Shown piece after piece: positions 24,875 through 31,768 of a DNA stretch of 64,000 nt; position 1 is the stretch's first letter, and every line of letters begins with the position of its first letter. Source of the stretch: Rubrobacter_A sp965214435. GTDB taxonomy: Bacteria > Actinomycetota > Rubrobacteria > Rubrobacterales > Rubrobacteraceae. The notes below the pieces were generated by a model that saw only the letters and a list, made by a program, of their open reading frames with translations, was not told where the DNA came from and made no database searches. The stretch is from assembly GCA_965214435.1 (NCBI GenBank), contig OZ243960.1, positions 1,922,001 to 1,986,000 of the forward strand. The letters are read 5' to 3'. The position numbers and the translations under genes are program-made.

Positions 24875-25480
24875 ATGACCGATACTGAGAAAGCTAAAGC
24901 TCCGCAAGCCGAAACCGGTCTCGGGATGAGCTGGTTCCCGGTCCCTGAGGAGTCCGAGCTACCGGACGACTTGCGGGGGCTGTTCGCCAAGGCCCGCGAG
25001 AGGGTAGGCTTTGTGCCGAACGTCTTCCGGGCGTACAGCTACCGGCCGGAGAGGTTGCGGGCGTGGTTCGCCCACTACCGCCAGCTACACGAGCCGACCG
25101 ACAATTTAGATGTTGCCGAGCGGGAGATGATCGCGGTCGCCGTATCCATGACCAACGGCTGCCTCTACTGCCTCATCGCCCACGGCGCGGCGCTGCGAGA
25201 GGCGCTCGGGGACCCTATCCTGGCCGACAAGATCACGCTGGACCACCGCCGGGCGGGCCTCGACCCCCGCCGCACCGCTATCCTCGACTACGCCGTAAAG
25301 GTTACCGAAAGACCGCTAGACTGCACCCCAGAAGACCTGGAAGAGCTAAAAAGCTTCGGGCTCACGGAGGAAGAAGTCTGGGACGTGGTCGAGATAGCGG
25401 CGATGTACAACTTCACGAACCGCATGTCGCTCGCCTGCGGCATGATCCCGAACGAGGAGTATCATGCGCTGGCGCGATAG
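24875..25480 (+). CDS. peroxidase-related protein, AhpD/carboxymuconolactone-decarboxylase fold
   Basis: All-helical protein of 201 residues. The AhpD-type redox centre is present as CLYCLIAHG near residue 93 (CxxC followed by His). It starts MSWFPVPEE-like after a short polar leader and ends ACGMIPNEEYHALAR, the pattern annotated as peroxidase-related enzyme. It would reduce peroxides or act as a disulfide relay. Start ATG with TAGGAGGA seven bases upstream. It lies between the aldo/keto reductase and the candidate selenocysteine OsmC protein, 33 bases before the latter. Confidence 0.9.
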   Translation: MTDTEKAKAPQAETGLGMSWFPVPEESELPDDLRGLFAKARERVGFVPNVFRAYSYRPERLRAWFAHYRQLHEPTDNLDVAEREMIAVAVSMTNGCLYCLIAHGAALREALGDPILADKITLDHRRAGLDPRRTAILDYAVKVTERPLDCTPEDLEELKSFGLTEEEVWDVVEIAAMYNFTNRMSLACGMIPNEEYHALAR

Positions 25481-25513
25481 CGAGCTAGATAGCGTTACCG
25501 GAAAGGAGAAGAT

Positions 25514-25981
25514 ATGGACCAGGAAGTAGCCTACGTTTCCCGCGTAAAGCTGGAGCCGGTGGAGGGTAAGATCCGCCGGGCTTACGTACCCCCCGATGAT
25601 ACGCCGGTACTCTTCGGGGTACACAACGAGGTCGCCGAGCACTACGGCGTTACCCCGGACGAGGAGGAACCGCACGCCACAACGCTCGACTACCTGGTGG
25701 CCGCGGCCGGCGGCTGACTGCTCGGCACCTTTGCCGGCGCGCTGGGAGCGCGTCAAGTGTCGTTCGAGGACCTGACCGCCGAGTCCATTGGGGAGATAGA
25801 GAAAGAGCGCAAAGTCCTGGTCGTAAAGCGGATAAGGCAAGTCTTTTACCTGAAAGCCAGCGAGGAGGACCGCGAGACCATAGAGCGGGTACTCTCCGTT
25901 TACGCGGATAGCTGCCCGGTGGCGCGCTCGATCATGCCGAGCATCGAGGTGACGAGCGAGCTGGAACTGACGCCGGCTTAA
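25514..25981 (+). CDS. OsmC-family peroxiredoxin-like protein with in-frame TGA: candidate selenoprotein
   Basis: Two short frames (25514-25717 and 25757-25981) are in the same reading frame, separated only by TGA at 25715-25717. Read through, they give one 155-residue OsmC-family protein. TGA falls at codon 68 in LVAAAGG-U-LLGTFAGAL, exactly where related proteins have the first redox cysteine (GGC). The second OsmC cysteine is intact at 134 (DSCPVARSI). A hairpin fitting the bacterial SECIS rules begins 18 bases after the TGA. The first half has AAAGGAG before its ATG; the second half has no ribosome binding site. The alternative is a TGC-to-TGA nonsense mutation. The neighbouring peroxidase-like gene fits a thiol/selenol peroxidase role. 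Confidence 0.75.
25736..25754 (+). promoter_or_regulatory. bacterial SECIS-like hairpin
   Basis: GGCGCGCT-GGG-AGCGCGTC: eight base pairs (one G-T) closing a GGG loop. The loop begins 26 bases after the TGA. Bacterial SECIS elements have the apical loop about 16-37 bases from the UGA, with G among its first two bases; both hold. It lies inside the coding region, as expected in bacteria. Confidence 0.6.
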
Positions 25982-25993
25982 CTGCTCTAAGAT

Positions 25994-26032
25994 AGTCCCC
26001 GGTTCAGTCTACGCTTTGTGGAGCCGGGGACT
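25994..26032 (+). terminator. terminator after the OsmC-family gene
   Basis: AGTCCCCGGTTC (25994-26005) pairs with GAGCCGGGGACT (26021-26032): 12 base pairs including one G-T, with a 15-base loop, followed by TCTCTCG and later TTTTTG. It ends the redox operon and lies against the 3' end of the minus-strand EAL pseudogene. Confidence 0.7.
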
Positions 26033-26055
26033 TCTCTCGCCCGCTACCGTTTTTG

Positions 26056-26829
26056 TTACTGGGTAGGGGATCGGCGGAGCTTATCCTCCAGAAGTGTCGG
26101 CACCGTGTCTCCGGTGAGTGGCTCCGAGAAGCCGTAGCCCTGAACCATATCGCAGCCCATCTTCTTCGGGAGATCCGCCTGGTACGAGTTTTCTACGCCC
26201 TCGGCGACGACCGTCAGGTTCTGGCCGTGGGAGAGGTCTATGGTCCCGGAGACGAGCTTTTCGTCGGCGGAGATCTCTTGCGTCCCATTTCCGCCGGATA
26301 GTTCGCTTATGAAAGAGCGGTCCAGCTTGACGATGCTCACCGGCAAACGTCCCAGGTAAGAGAGCGAGGAGTAGCCCACGCCGAAATCGTCCACGGCCAG
26401 CTGGACCCCGAAACTTCTCAGGTAGCCGAGCGTTTCGCGGACGTGGTCGGCCGGCTCCACCAGAGTGCTCTCGGTTATCTCCAGTACCAGGGCGCGCGGG
26501 TCCAGCCCGATCTTCCGGAGGCCGTCTCGACCGTGCGGGCGAAACCCGGACGCTCTAACTGCTTGGCCGACAGGTTGACGCTGACAGATGGGTGGGTACC
26601 GCGAGCGTACCCGGTGGGCGGGATCCACAAGCCCGCCGACTACCGCTGCGGTATCTTTATCAACTCGGAACTCTGTACTTATGGGCCTCCGCGCCACCGG
26701 CGCGGCGTGAACGTCGTGCAGCCGGTCGCGGTCGGCTACCAGCATGGCATTCCCGAAGCTGCCAGAGATGGAATCCACCAAGTTTAGTCGGAGCCGCCGG
26801 TCCGCCTTTACGCTCTGTCCGCCCATCAT
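26056..26829 (-). pseudogene. decayed EAL-domain (c-di-GMP phosphodiesterase) gene
   Basis: The C-terminal half still reads as an EAL domain: LVLEITESTLV, LAVDDFGVGYSSLSYLG, KLDRSFISEL, VVAEGVEN and GCDMVQGYGFSEPL. Upstream, the expected text is in another frame (HPSVSVNLSAKQLERPGFAR), and a missing base near 26517-26524 breaks the join. Further upstream only scrambled remnants remain, without an EAL motif or GGDEF domain. It is therefore a 5'-truncated, frameshifted relic. The residual open frame of 257 codons should not be taken as a working protein. Confidence 0.8.
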
Positions 26830-26901
26830 CCTCCGAGACGCCTTACTCTAAAGCACATAGTATTCGCCTGCATGACTGCTTTCCGCACACAAAGTTTGCG
26901 G

Positions 26902-26928
26902 TACGGGCTCTACGGATAGAAATATAAT
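26902..26928 (+). promoter_or_regulatory. probable promoter of a long structured leader
   Basis: Perfect TATAAT at 26923-26928. Upstream candidates for -35 are weak (TACGGG at 26902 with 15-base spacing, TTGCGG at 26896 with 21). Transcription would begin near 26935, about 370 bases before the next gene start at 27303. Confidence 0.45.
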
Positions 26929-26934
26929 TCTAGT

Positions 26935-27222
26935 TTCGGCTGGTCGCAAGACCGGGGTCGGGTGATAAGTTTTCCCGGATTCAAGTGCCGGCTAGCGGAT
27001 GATACGCGGGGTCTTTCCGTACACTGGGCAGAGCTCGTTTGGAGAGGCATTACAGGGCTCTTGAGGCTTGTTATCGGCACGTGAAGGGTGGAGCTTTAGC
27101 TATCTACAGCATTTCCGGAGGCTACCCCGGGTGCTCCGGAATACGCGTTCCACGGGGTAAGGAAGTCCCGGCGTACAAAGCGGACTTCTCTGGAGGGGAC
27201 TGCCGCAGAACGCCGGGACTTC
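26935..27222 (+). ncRNA. candidate structured RNA / long 5' leader with pseudoknot
   Basis: No convincing protein is encoded here, but pairing is dense. There is a GNRA-loop hairpin (26940-26955, loop GCAA), a 7-bp stem (27030-27036 with 27055-27061), an 8-bp stem TTCCGGAG/CTCCGGAA (27113-27120 with 27134-27141), loop bases TACCCCG (27123-27129) pairing with CGGGGTA (27153-27159) as an H-type pseudoknot, and a perfect 12-bp stem AAGTCCCGGCGT/ACGCCGGGACTT (27163-27174 with 27210-27221). A TATAAT box lies just upstream. I do not recognise a known class (not RNase P, tmRNA, SRP, T-box or cobalamin). It could be a riboswitch-like leader of the gene at 27303 or an independent RNA. Confidence 0.45.
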
Positions 27223-27260
27223 TGGATTATGGTCTGGGCGAGGTAAACAGCGGGTAAAGT

Positions 27261-27292
27261 AACCGTAACGATCTGCATACGGTTTGTTACGG
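27261..27292 (+). promoter_or_regulatory. mutually exclusive stems over a ribosome binding site
   Basis: AACCGTA (27261-27267) pairs with TACGGTT (27278-27284). Alternatively, CCGTAAC (27263-27269) pairs with GTTACGG (27286-27292). The second pairing uses the first two bases of the GGAGG ribosome binding site (27291-27295) of the gene at 27303. The two stems cannot coexist, the typical layout of a translational switch. Confidence 0.4.
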
Positions 27293-27302
27293 AGGTCTTG
27301 CG

Positions 27303-27611
27303 GTGCGGGAAGGGATGCCTGTAGTAGAAGGACTTGAGGGTAGCTGGAGGGTTGAGCGGCGTGGCGGCCTCTTGCCGCCGATGTTCGGGGTCTGGAAGCG
27401 CATCCGGGGTGCGCGCGGTTGGACCCGCGTGGGCCTGCTGCCCGGAGTACCTTTCAGGATCGAAGACCGGGAAGGCTTTGTGGCCCTCGTCTACCTCCCG
27501 CCACTAGATAGTTTCGTAGATGAGATCCAACACCAGCCGGACGGCTCTTGGTCCGGGCGGGCGACGGTTGCCGGCCACGAATTCGGACGCTTCCGGATGA
27601 GCCGGGAGTAA
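27303..27611 (+). CDS. hypothetical protein (102 aa) behind the structured leader
   Basis: A compact, Trp/Gly/Arg-rich protein, probably all beta: GLEGSWRVERRGG, FGVWKRIRGARGWTRVGLL, PFRIEDREGFVALVYLPP, GRATVAGHEFGRFRM. The repeated strand-turn pattern suggests a small beta-barrel or lipocalin-like fold; no family is assigned. The GTG start is seven bases after GGAGG; an ATG at 27315 is an alternative. No signal peptide or membrane segment. It appears to be a single gene. Confidence 0.6.
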   Translation: MREGMPVVEGLEGSWRVERRGGLLPPMFGVWKRIRGARGWTRVGLLPGVPFRIEDREGFVALVYLPPLDSFVDEIQHQPDGSWSGRATVAGHEFGRFRMSRE

Positions 27612-27757
27612 GCCGGGGCCAGGCCGGGCTGAACAAAAAAGGGATGCCCGTTAGTTATCGCTCCACACTCGACCCCTGCTTTAGAAACTTGTTGCGCGGC
27701 ATCTCGTAGAAGGTGGGTCGTAGCGGAGGATGGTACTCACGAGTAGAGGGGGCGGCG

Positions 27758-28702
27758 GTGGTAGAAGGTTCTGACGCGTCCGGCGGGCGCGGGGCGGCGC
27801 TGGTGGTCAACGCCCGTTCCCGGAGCGGGGAGCGGGTGTTCGAGGCGGCCCGCGAGCGTCTGGGGAGCCTTGGGGTGTCGCTCGGCGCCGCAACCGCCAT
27901 ACACGACCCGGTAAGATTGCCGGAGGCGGTGCGGGCCGCCGTCGATGATGGTTTCGGGCTTATAATTCTGGGTGGGGGCGACGGCTCGGTGAGCTCTGTC
28001 GTGGACTTTCTCGCCGGAGAGGACGTTACTTTAGGTTTGCTGCCGCTCGGCACCGCCAATGACTTCGCCCGGACGCTCGGTATACCGACCGGGGTGGAAG
28101 GGGCTTGCCGGACTATTGCGGGTGGCAGGGTGGTCGACGTAGACCTCGGGCTCGCCGGGGATAACTACTACGTTAACGTTGCTTCGGTAGGGTTGAGCGT
28201 CGAAGCTACGGAGGCTCTAACTCCGCGACTCAAGAGGAGCGCCGGGTCTCTAGCCTACGGTATTTCGGTGCTGGGAGCGTTTTTCCGGCACGAGCCTTTC
28301 GTTGCCCGGCTGGAGTTCCCGGAGGGAGACCACGCGCCGGTTACCCACGACCGTCTGCTGCAGGTGGCCGTCGGTAACGGCCGGTTCTACGGCGGCGGCC
28401 TGGTCGTCGCCCCAGATTCCAGCATCGACGATAGAAACCTGGACGTGTACGTTATAGAACTCGGACGTCGCAGGGACCTTATCGGCATCGCGCGCCACCT
28501 CCGCAGCGGGGACTTCGTCAGCCAGAAAGGTGTGGCGTACTACCGAACCCCGCGCTTGCGCCTCGAAACAGTACCCGAACTCCGCGTAAACGTGGACGGT
28601 GAGATCATCTCCCGCACCTCGCAAGAGTTCTCTGTTGCCCCGAATGCCCTCAGCGTCCTGGTGCCGGAGGAGTCGAGCGCCGCCCGGTATGACGGGGTAT
28701 GA
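27758..28702 (+). CDS. diacylglycerol/lipid kinase, YegS/BmrU family
   Basis: Lipid kinase of 314 residues. The DAGK catalytic signature is visible: ALVVNARSRSG near the N-terminus, LIILGGGDGSVSSVV (nucleotide-binding GGGDGS, about residue 72) and LGLLPLGTANDFARTLG. The beta-sandwich C-terminal half contains NVASVGLS, VAVGNGRFYGGG and LRVNVDGE. It probably phosphorylates diacylglycerol or a related polar lipid at the membrane. The GTG at 27758 follows AGAGGGGG by five to six bases and is preferred to GTG 27713, which would add 15 residues unlike the family. It is isolated on its strand. Confidence 0.88.
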   Translation: MVEGSDASGGRGAALVVNARSRSGERVFEAARERLGSLGVSLGAATAIHDPVRLPEAVRAAVDDGFGLIILGGGDGSVSSVVDFLAGEDVTLGLLPLGTANDFARTLGIPTGVEGACRTIAGGRVVDVDLGLAGDNYYVNVASVGLSVEATEALTPRLKRSAGSLAYGISVLGAFFRHEPFVARLEFPEGDHAPVTHDRLLQVAVGNGRFYGGGLVVAPDSSIDDRNLDVYVIELGRRRDLIGIARHLRSGDFVSQKGVAYYRTPRLRLETVPELRVNVDGEIISRTSQEFSVAPNALSVLVPEESSAARYDGV

Positions 28703-28904
28703 CCGGCGCTAACCACGAAACCTCAGACAAAACAAACCGGTTTCATAGCTTTGCTCGGTATCTATGAACAAACGCCTCGAATTTCATCCTGAAGCGTTAC
28801 ACCCTCGTGCTGCAGGCCGCATTACCGAACATCCGCTATATATCATGCAGGCTTGTGTGGAAAGTTCCGGGATAGGAGGAACGGCAAAGCCCGAGTAGTT
28901 CGTA

Positions 28905-29885
28905 TCAGACGGGACGGGTGACGATTTTGCCGTAGCTGCCCCGGCCGCCGAGGAGGGTCAGGGCTTGCGGGACCTCCTCGAACGGGACGGAACGGTAGAT
29001 CAGGGGGTCTATCGCTCCTTTCTGATACAGCTCTATTAGCGCCTCGTGGACTTCGCGCGGCAACTGCGGCAGGACCTTATTGTAGAGTCCCCAGTGGAGG
29101 CCGAGCACGGAGTAGTTCTTCACGAGCAGGTGGTTTGTCGGGGCCTCGGCGATCCTGCCCCCGGCGAAACCGATGACCACGATCCTACCCTCGAACGCCA
29201 CGCACCGGCGTGAGCCGTCGAACACGTCGCCCCCGACCGGGTCGAAAATAACGTCCGCCCCCCGGCCGTCCGTCGCCTCCTTGACCACCCCGATAAAGTC
29301 TTCCTCGCGGTAGTCGAGCACGACCTCCGCCCCGAGCTTCCGGCAGACCTCGACCTTCTCCTCGCCGCCGGCGGTGGCGAACACTCGCGCCCCGGCGGCC
29401 TTCGCGAGCTGTATGGCGGCGGACCCGACCCCGCCCGCGCCCGCGTGCACCAGCACCGTCTCGCCTTCCTGGAGAGCGGCCCGGCGGTGGAGGGCGAAGT
29501 ACGCCGTCTGGTAGGTGATGTGCAAGGCCGCCGCGGCGTCCGCGGGCATGTCGTCCGGGATCGGGAAGACGCCCGAGGCCGGGACCGTCACCTTCTCCGA
29601 GAACCCGCCGCGGGGCAGGGGCGGGGTCGCGATAACCCGCTGGCCGCTTTTTAGGTTGTCAACCTCCCCGGCGACGACCGTGCCGGAGACCTCCGCGCCC
29701 GGTGTAAACGGGAGGTCCGGCTTCTCCTGGTACTCGCCGCGGCACAGGAGTATGTCGAAGAAGTTCAGGGCGGCGGCCTCGACTTCCACGAGGACTTCAC
29801 CGTTCTCGGGTGCGGGGTCTTCTACATTTTCGAGAGAAAGAACGTCTTCCGGGTCTCCGAGTTCTCTTACCTGCCAGGTTTGCAT
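28905..29885 (-). CDS. zinc-independent quinone oxidoreductase-like MDR dehydrogenase
   Basis: Medium-chain dehydrogenase/reductase of 326 residues. The GroES-like half contains ALNFFDILLCRGEYQEKPDLPFTPG-type sequence in pieces, and the Rossmann half has VLVHAGAGGVGSAAIQLAKAAGARV. Zinc ligands of alcohol dehydrogenases are absent, placing it with NADPH:quinone reductases/enoyl reductases (YhdH/QorB-like; IYRSVPFEEVPQAL near the end). ATG start at 29885. The 200 bases beyond its 3' end (28703-28904) hold a 7-bp hairpin at 28742-28768 and nothing else that I can support. Confidence 0.88.
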   Translation of the reverse strand: MQTWQVRELGDPEDVLSLENVEDPAPENGEVLVEVEAAALNFFDILLCRGEYQEKPDLPFTPGAEVSGTVVAGEVDNLKSGQRVIATPPLPRGGFSEKVTVPASGVFPIPDDMPADAAAALHITYQTAYFALHRRAALQEGETVLVHAGAGGVGSAAIQLAKAAGARVFATAGGEEKVEVCRKLGAEVVLDYREEDFIGVVKEATDGRGADVIFDPVGGDVFDGSRRCVAFEGRIVVIGFAGGRIAEAPTNHLLVKNYSVLGLHWGLYNKVLPQLPREVHEALIELYQKGAIDPLIYRSVPFEEVPQALTLLGGRGSYGKIVTRPV

Positions 29886-29949
29886 AGTGGTCTCCCGTCC
29901 GCGCTGTGCCCTATTCAGGGGAGCTTAACACTTTAGGCAGGAGTGGCTT

Positions 29950-30714
29950 TTATAACAGGCTGCCGAAGATCAGGTTTATCACCAGTGCCAGGATGGCCGT
30001 GTAGTAGAAGAACGAGAGTATGCTGTGCCCGAGCGTCTTCCGGCGCACCCGCCGGGACGTCACCTCAATGTCGGAGACGGCAAAGGTCGTTCCCACCGTA
30101 AAGGCGAAGTACGCGAAGTCGAGCGGTCCCGGTTCCTCGCCCCCCGGAAACGAGAGGCCGCCGGGAGCATCTTTATCCTGATAGTACAGGTGAGCGTAGT
30201 GCAGGGCGTAAGAGGTGTGCAGCAGTGCCCAGGATGTAACGACGCCTACGACGCAGAGGGGTATCCGGAGTAGCCCGCCTAACTGCGTTAGCATCGCCAG
30301 CGCAAAGTAAATTCCCATAAAGCTAAAACCGATGATCGTAAATAAGCCGACGCCTCCGCTGAAGACCCGGGTACCTGTAAGCGACTGTCCGAAAGAGCGC
30401 AGCTTCGAGTTGGTAGACGTCTCCTGAGCGAGTGCCCATAGTCGGGTTTCGTCGGGTGAGGTCCAGAACATCGCTATCCACGTGAGGATTAGGAAAAGGG
30501 CAAATAACAAGTTCATGTAGACGAGGAAAGAGATCAAAAACGTCGCGCCGGAACTCCAAATGAGCAGGAAGAAGAGGAAAGCAATGAGAAATGGTACCCA
30601 GTACCGTACGGACTCGCCCAACGGTGTCAGTCGAACCGTGGAGCGGAGCAACTCACCGGTCAATGCCGTCAGTTTTCTCCGGCTATTTGACGTCTCCGAG
30701 TTGCGCTGCGCCAG
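29950..30714 (-). CDS. DUF1345 integral membrane protein
   Basis: Membrane protein of about 254 residues with five to six helices. The hallmark of DUF1345 is near the C-terminus: DFAYFAFTVGTTFAVSDIEVTSRRVRR, here quoted in part as FAYFAFTVGTTFAVSD and SRRVRR. The function is unknown. The start is uncertain. A CTG at 30714 lies seven bases after GAGGAG and begins a plausible N-terminus (LAQRNSETSNSRRKL). The only upstream ATG/GTG/TTG candidate is a TTG at 30801 without a good ribosome binding site, adding 29 residues of unlikely composition. A TTG 14 codons inside is another option. Confidence 0.75.
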   Translation of the reverse strand: MAQRNSETSNSRRKLTALTGELLRSTVRLTPLGESVRYWVPFLIAFLFFLLIWSSGATFLISFLVYMNLLFALFLILTWIAMFWTSPDETRLWALAQETSTNSKLRSFGQSLTGTRVFSGGVGLFTIIGFSFMGIYFALAMLTQLGGLLRIPLCVVGVVTSWALLHTSYALHYAHLYYQDKDAPGGLSFPGGEEPGPLDFAYFAFTVGTTFAVSDIEVTSRRVRRKTLGHSILSFFYYTAILALVINLIFGSLL

Positions 30715-30933
30715 GGTATTCTCCTCTGATCTCGGATGTCGTACGAGCCATGGGGGCGCCCAAGTTACTACCCGTTCATGACCCTGCTGACAGAATACCA
30801 AGCCTTAAGGTGGCGGACCAGGACTTCCAGCGCCAGCACCGGGTTCTCTAATAAGACTGGCCCGGTTTTGTGCAGGATGGTAAGCTCCAGGCGGTTTTGT
30901 AGAAGCGTGGTTTGAGGACTTCAGGAGGCTTGA

Positions 30934-31602
30934 ATGCTGCGGGTGAGGGACGCTATGACGCGGGATGTCGTGACGCTCGGGACGGAGGCGAGCGCGGGGG
31001 AAGCTCTGGGGCTTTGCCGGCAGTACGGAATACGCCACCTGCCGGTGGTGGACCGGGACGGCGGACGGCTCGTCGGGCTGGTCTCCGACCGGGACCTCAG
31101 GGACGTTAGCCCGCCGCGGGGCTCGGGGGAAGGTGAGGCTACCCTGACCTGGGTCCGGTTGCGGGATGTGATGACCCCGAACCCGCTCTCCATCCATCCA
31201 CTGGATACCATCGAGCACGCGGCGCAGATGATCTACGAGAACAAGATCGGCTGTCTGCCGGTCGTCGCCGACGGGGAGCTAGCCGGCATCGTTACCTCGT
31301 CTGACATGATGCGCACGCTGATAGAGTTGATCGGGGCTCACGGTACCGGAAGCTGGCTGGAGGTCGAGGTCCCGAACCAGCCGGGCGCTCTCGCGGCCGT
31401 TACCGACGTGACCCGGGACCGCCGGGTGAACATCGCGGGCGTCTTCGTCGCTCCGGCCCAGCGGGCGAGCTACCGGACCATAGTCCTGCGCCTCGAAACC
31501 ACGAACCCCAAAGGTGTCGCCCAGAGCATGGAAGAGGCCGGATATAAAGTCAACGCCGTAGAGTCGAGCGCCCCCGTGACCCCGAGCCTCGAAGAATCTT
31601 GA
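30934..31602 (+). CDS. CBS-pair protein with C-terminal ACT domain (AcuB-like)
   Basis: Regulatory protein of 222 residues. Two CBS motifs occupy residues about 1-135 (VRDAMTRDVVTLG, LPVVDRDGGRLVGLVSDRDL, VMTPNPLSIHPLD, LPVVADGELAGIVTSSDM). An ACT-like domain follows (residues 145-210; VEVPNQPGALAAVTDVTRDR). Such proteins sense adenosine nucleotides and amino acids. ATG at 30934 with CAGGAGG upstream. It is a single gene; partners are unknown. Confidence 0.88.
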   Translation: MLRVRDAMTRDVVTLGTEASAGEALGLCRQYGIRHLPVVDRDGGRLVGLVSDRDLRDVSPPRGSGEGEATLTWVRLRDVMTPNPLSIHPLDTIEHAAQMIYENKIGCLPVVADGELAGIVTSSDMMRTLIELIGAHGTGSWLEVEVPNQPGALAAVTDVTRDRRVNIAGVFVAPAQRASYRTIVLRLETTNPKGVAQSMEEAGYKVNAVESSAPVTPSLEES

Positions 31603-31768
31603 AGCTAGTCAGCCCTTTAGAGCTGGTCAGTCGGTCAGCCCGCCACCTTCGGCGGCTCGTCAGCCTTTCAGTAACGAGGTAGCGACCTCCAGGCGGAAGC
31701 GTTACCCCAAGCCACAAGTAGCCGCCACAAATTGGGCTACGTTACCCGAGTACAAGCTGAACTGCTGA
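31603..31768. repeat. intergenic segment with clustered AGTCAGC/GGTCAGC motifs
   Basis: The space between two convergent genes carries repeated GTCAGC words (about 31609-31670: AGTCAGCC, GGTCAGTCGGTCAGCC, GTCAGCC) followed by GTAGCGACCT. A similar arrangement occurs at 49624-49680. No gene is seen. Confidence 0.35.

Noticed and set aside
25757..25981. independent small gene starting at GTG 25757
   Set aside because: No ribosome binding site, in frame with the upstream segment, and only the C-terminal half of an OsmC domain; better read as the part after the TGA.
26935..27222. RNase P RNA, tmRNA, SRP RNA, T-box or cobalamin riboswitch
   Set aside because: The signature sequences of each (for example the RNase P GAGGAAAGTCC core or tRNA-like ends of tmRNA) are absent on both strands.
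27039..27257. 72-codon open frame within the structured leader
   Set aside because: No ribosome binding site or family, and the region is dominated by inverted repeats; better explained as RNA.
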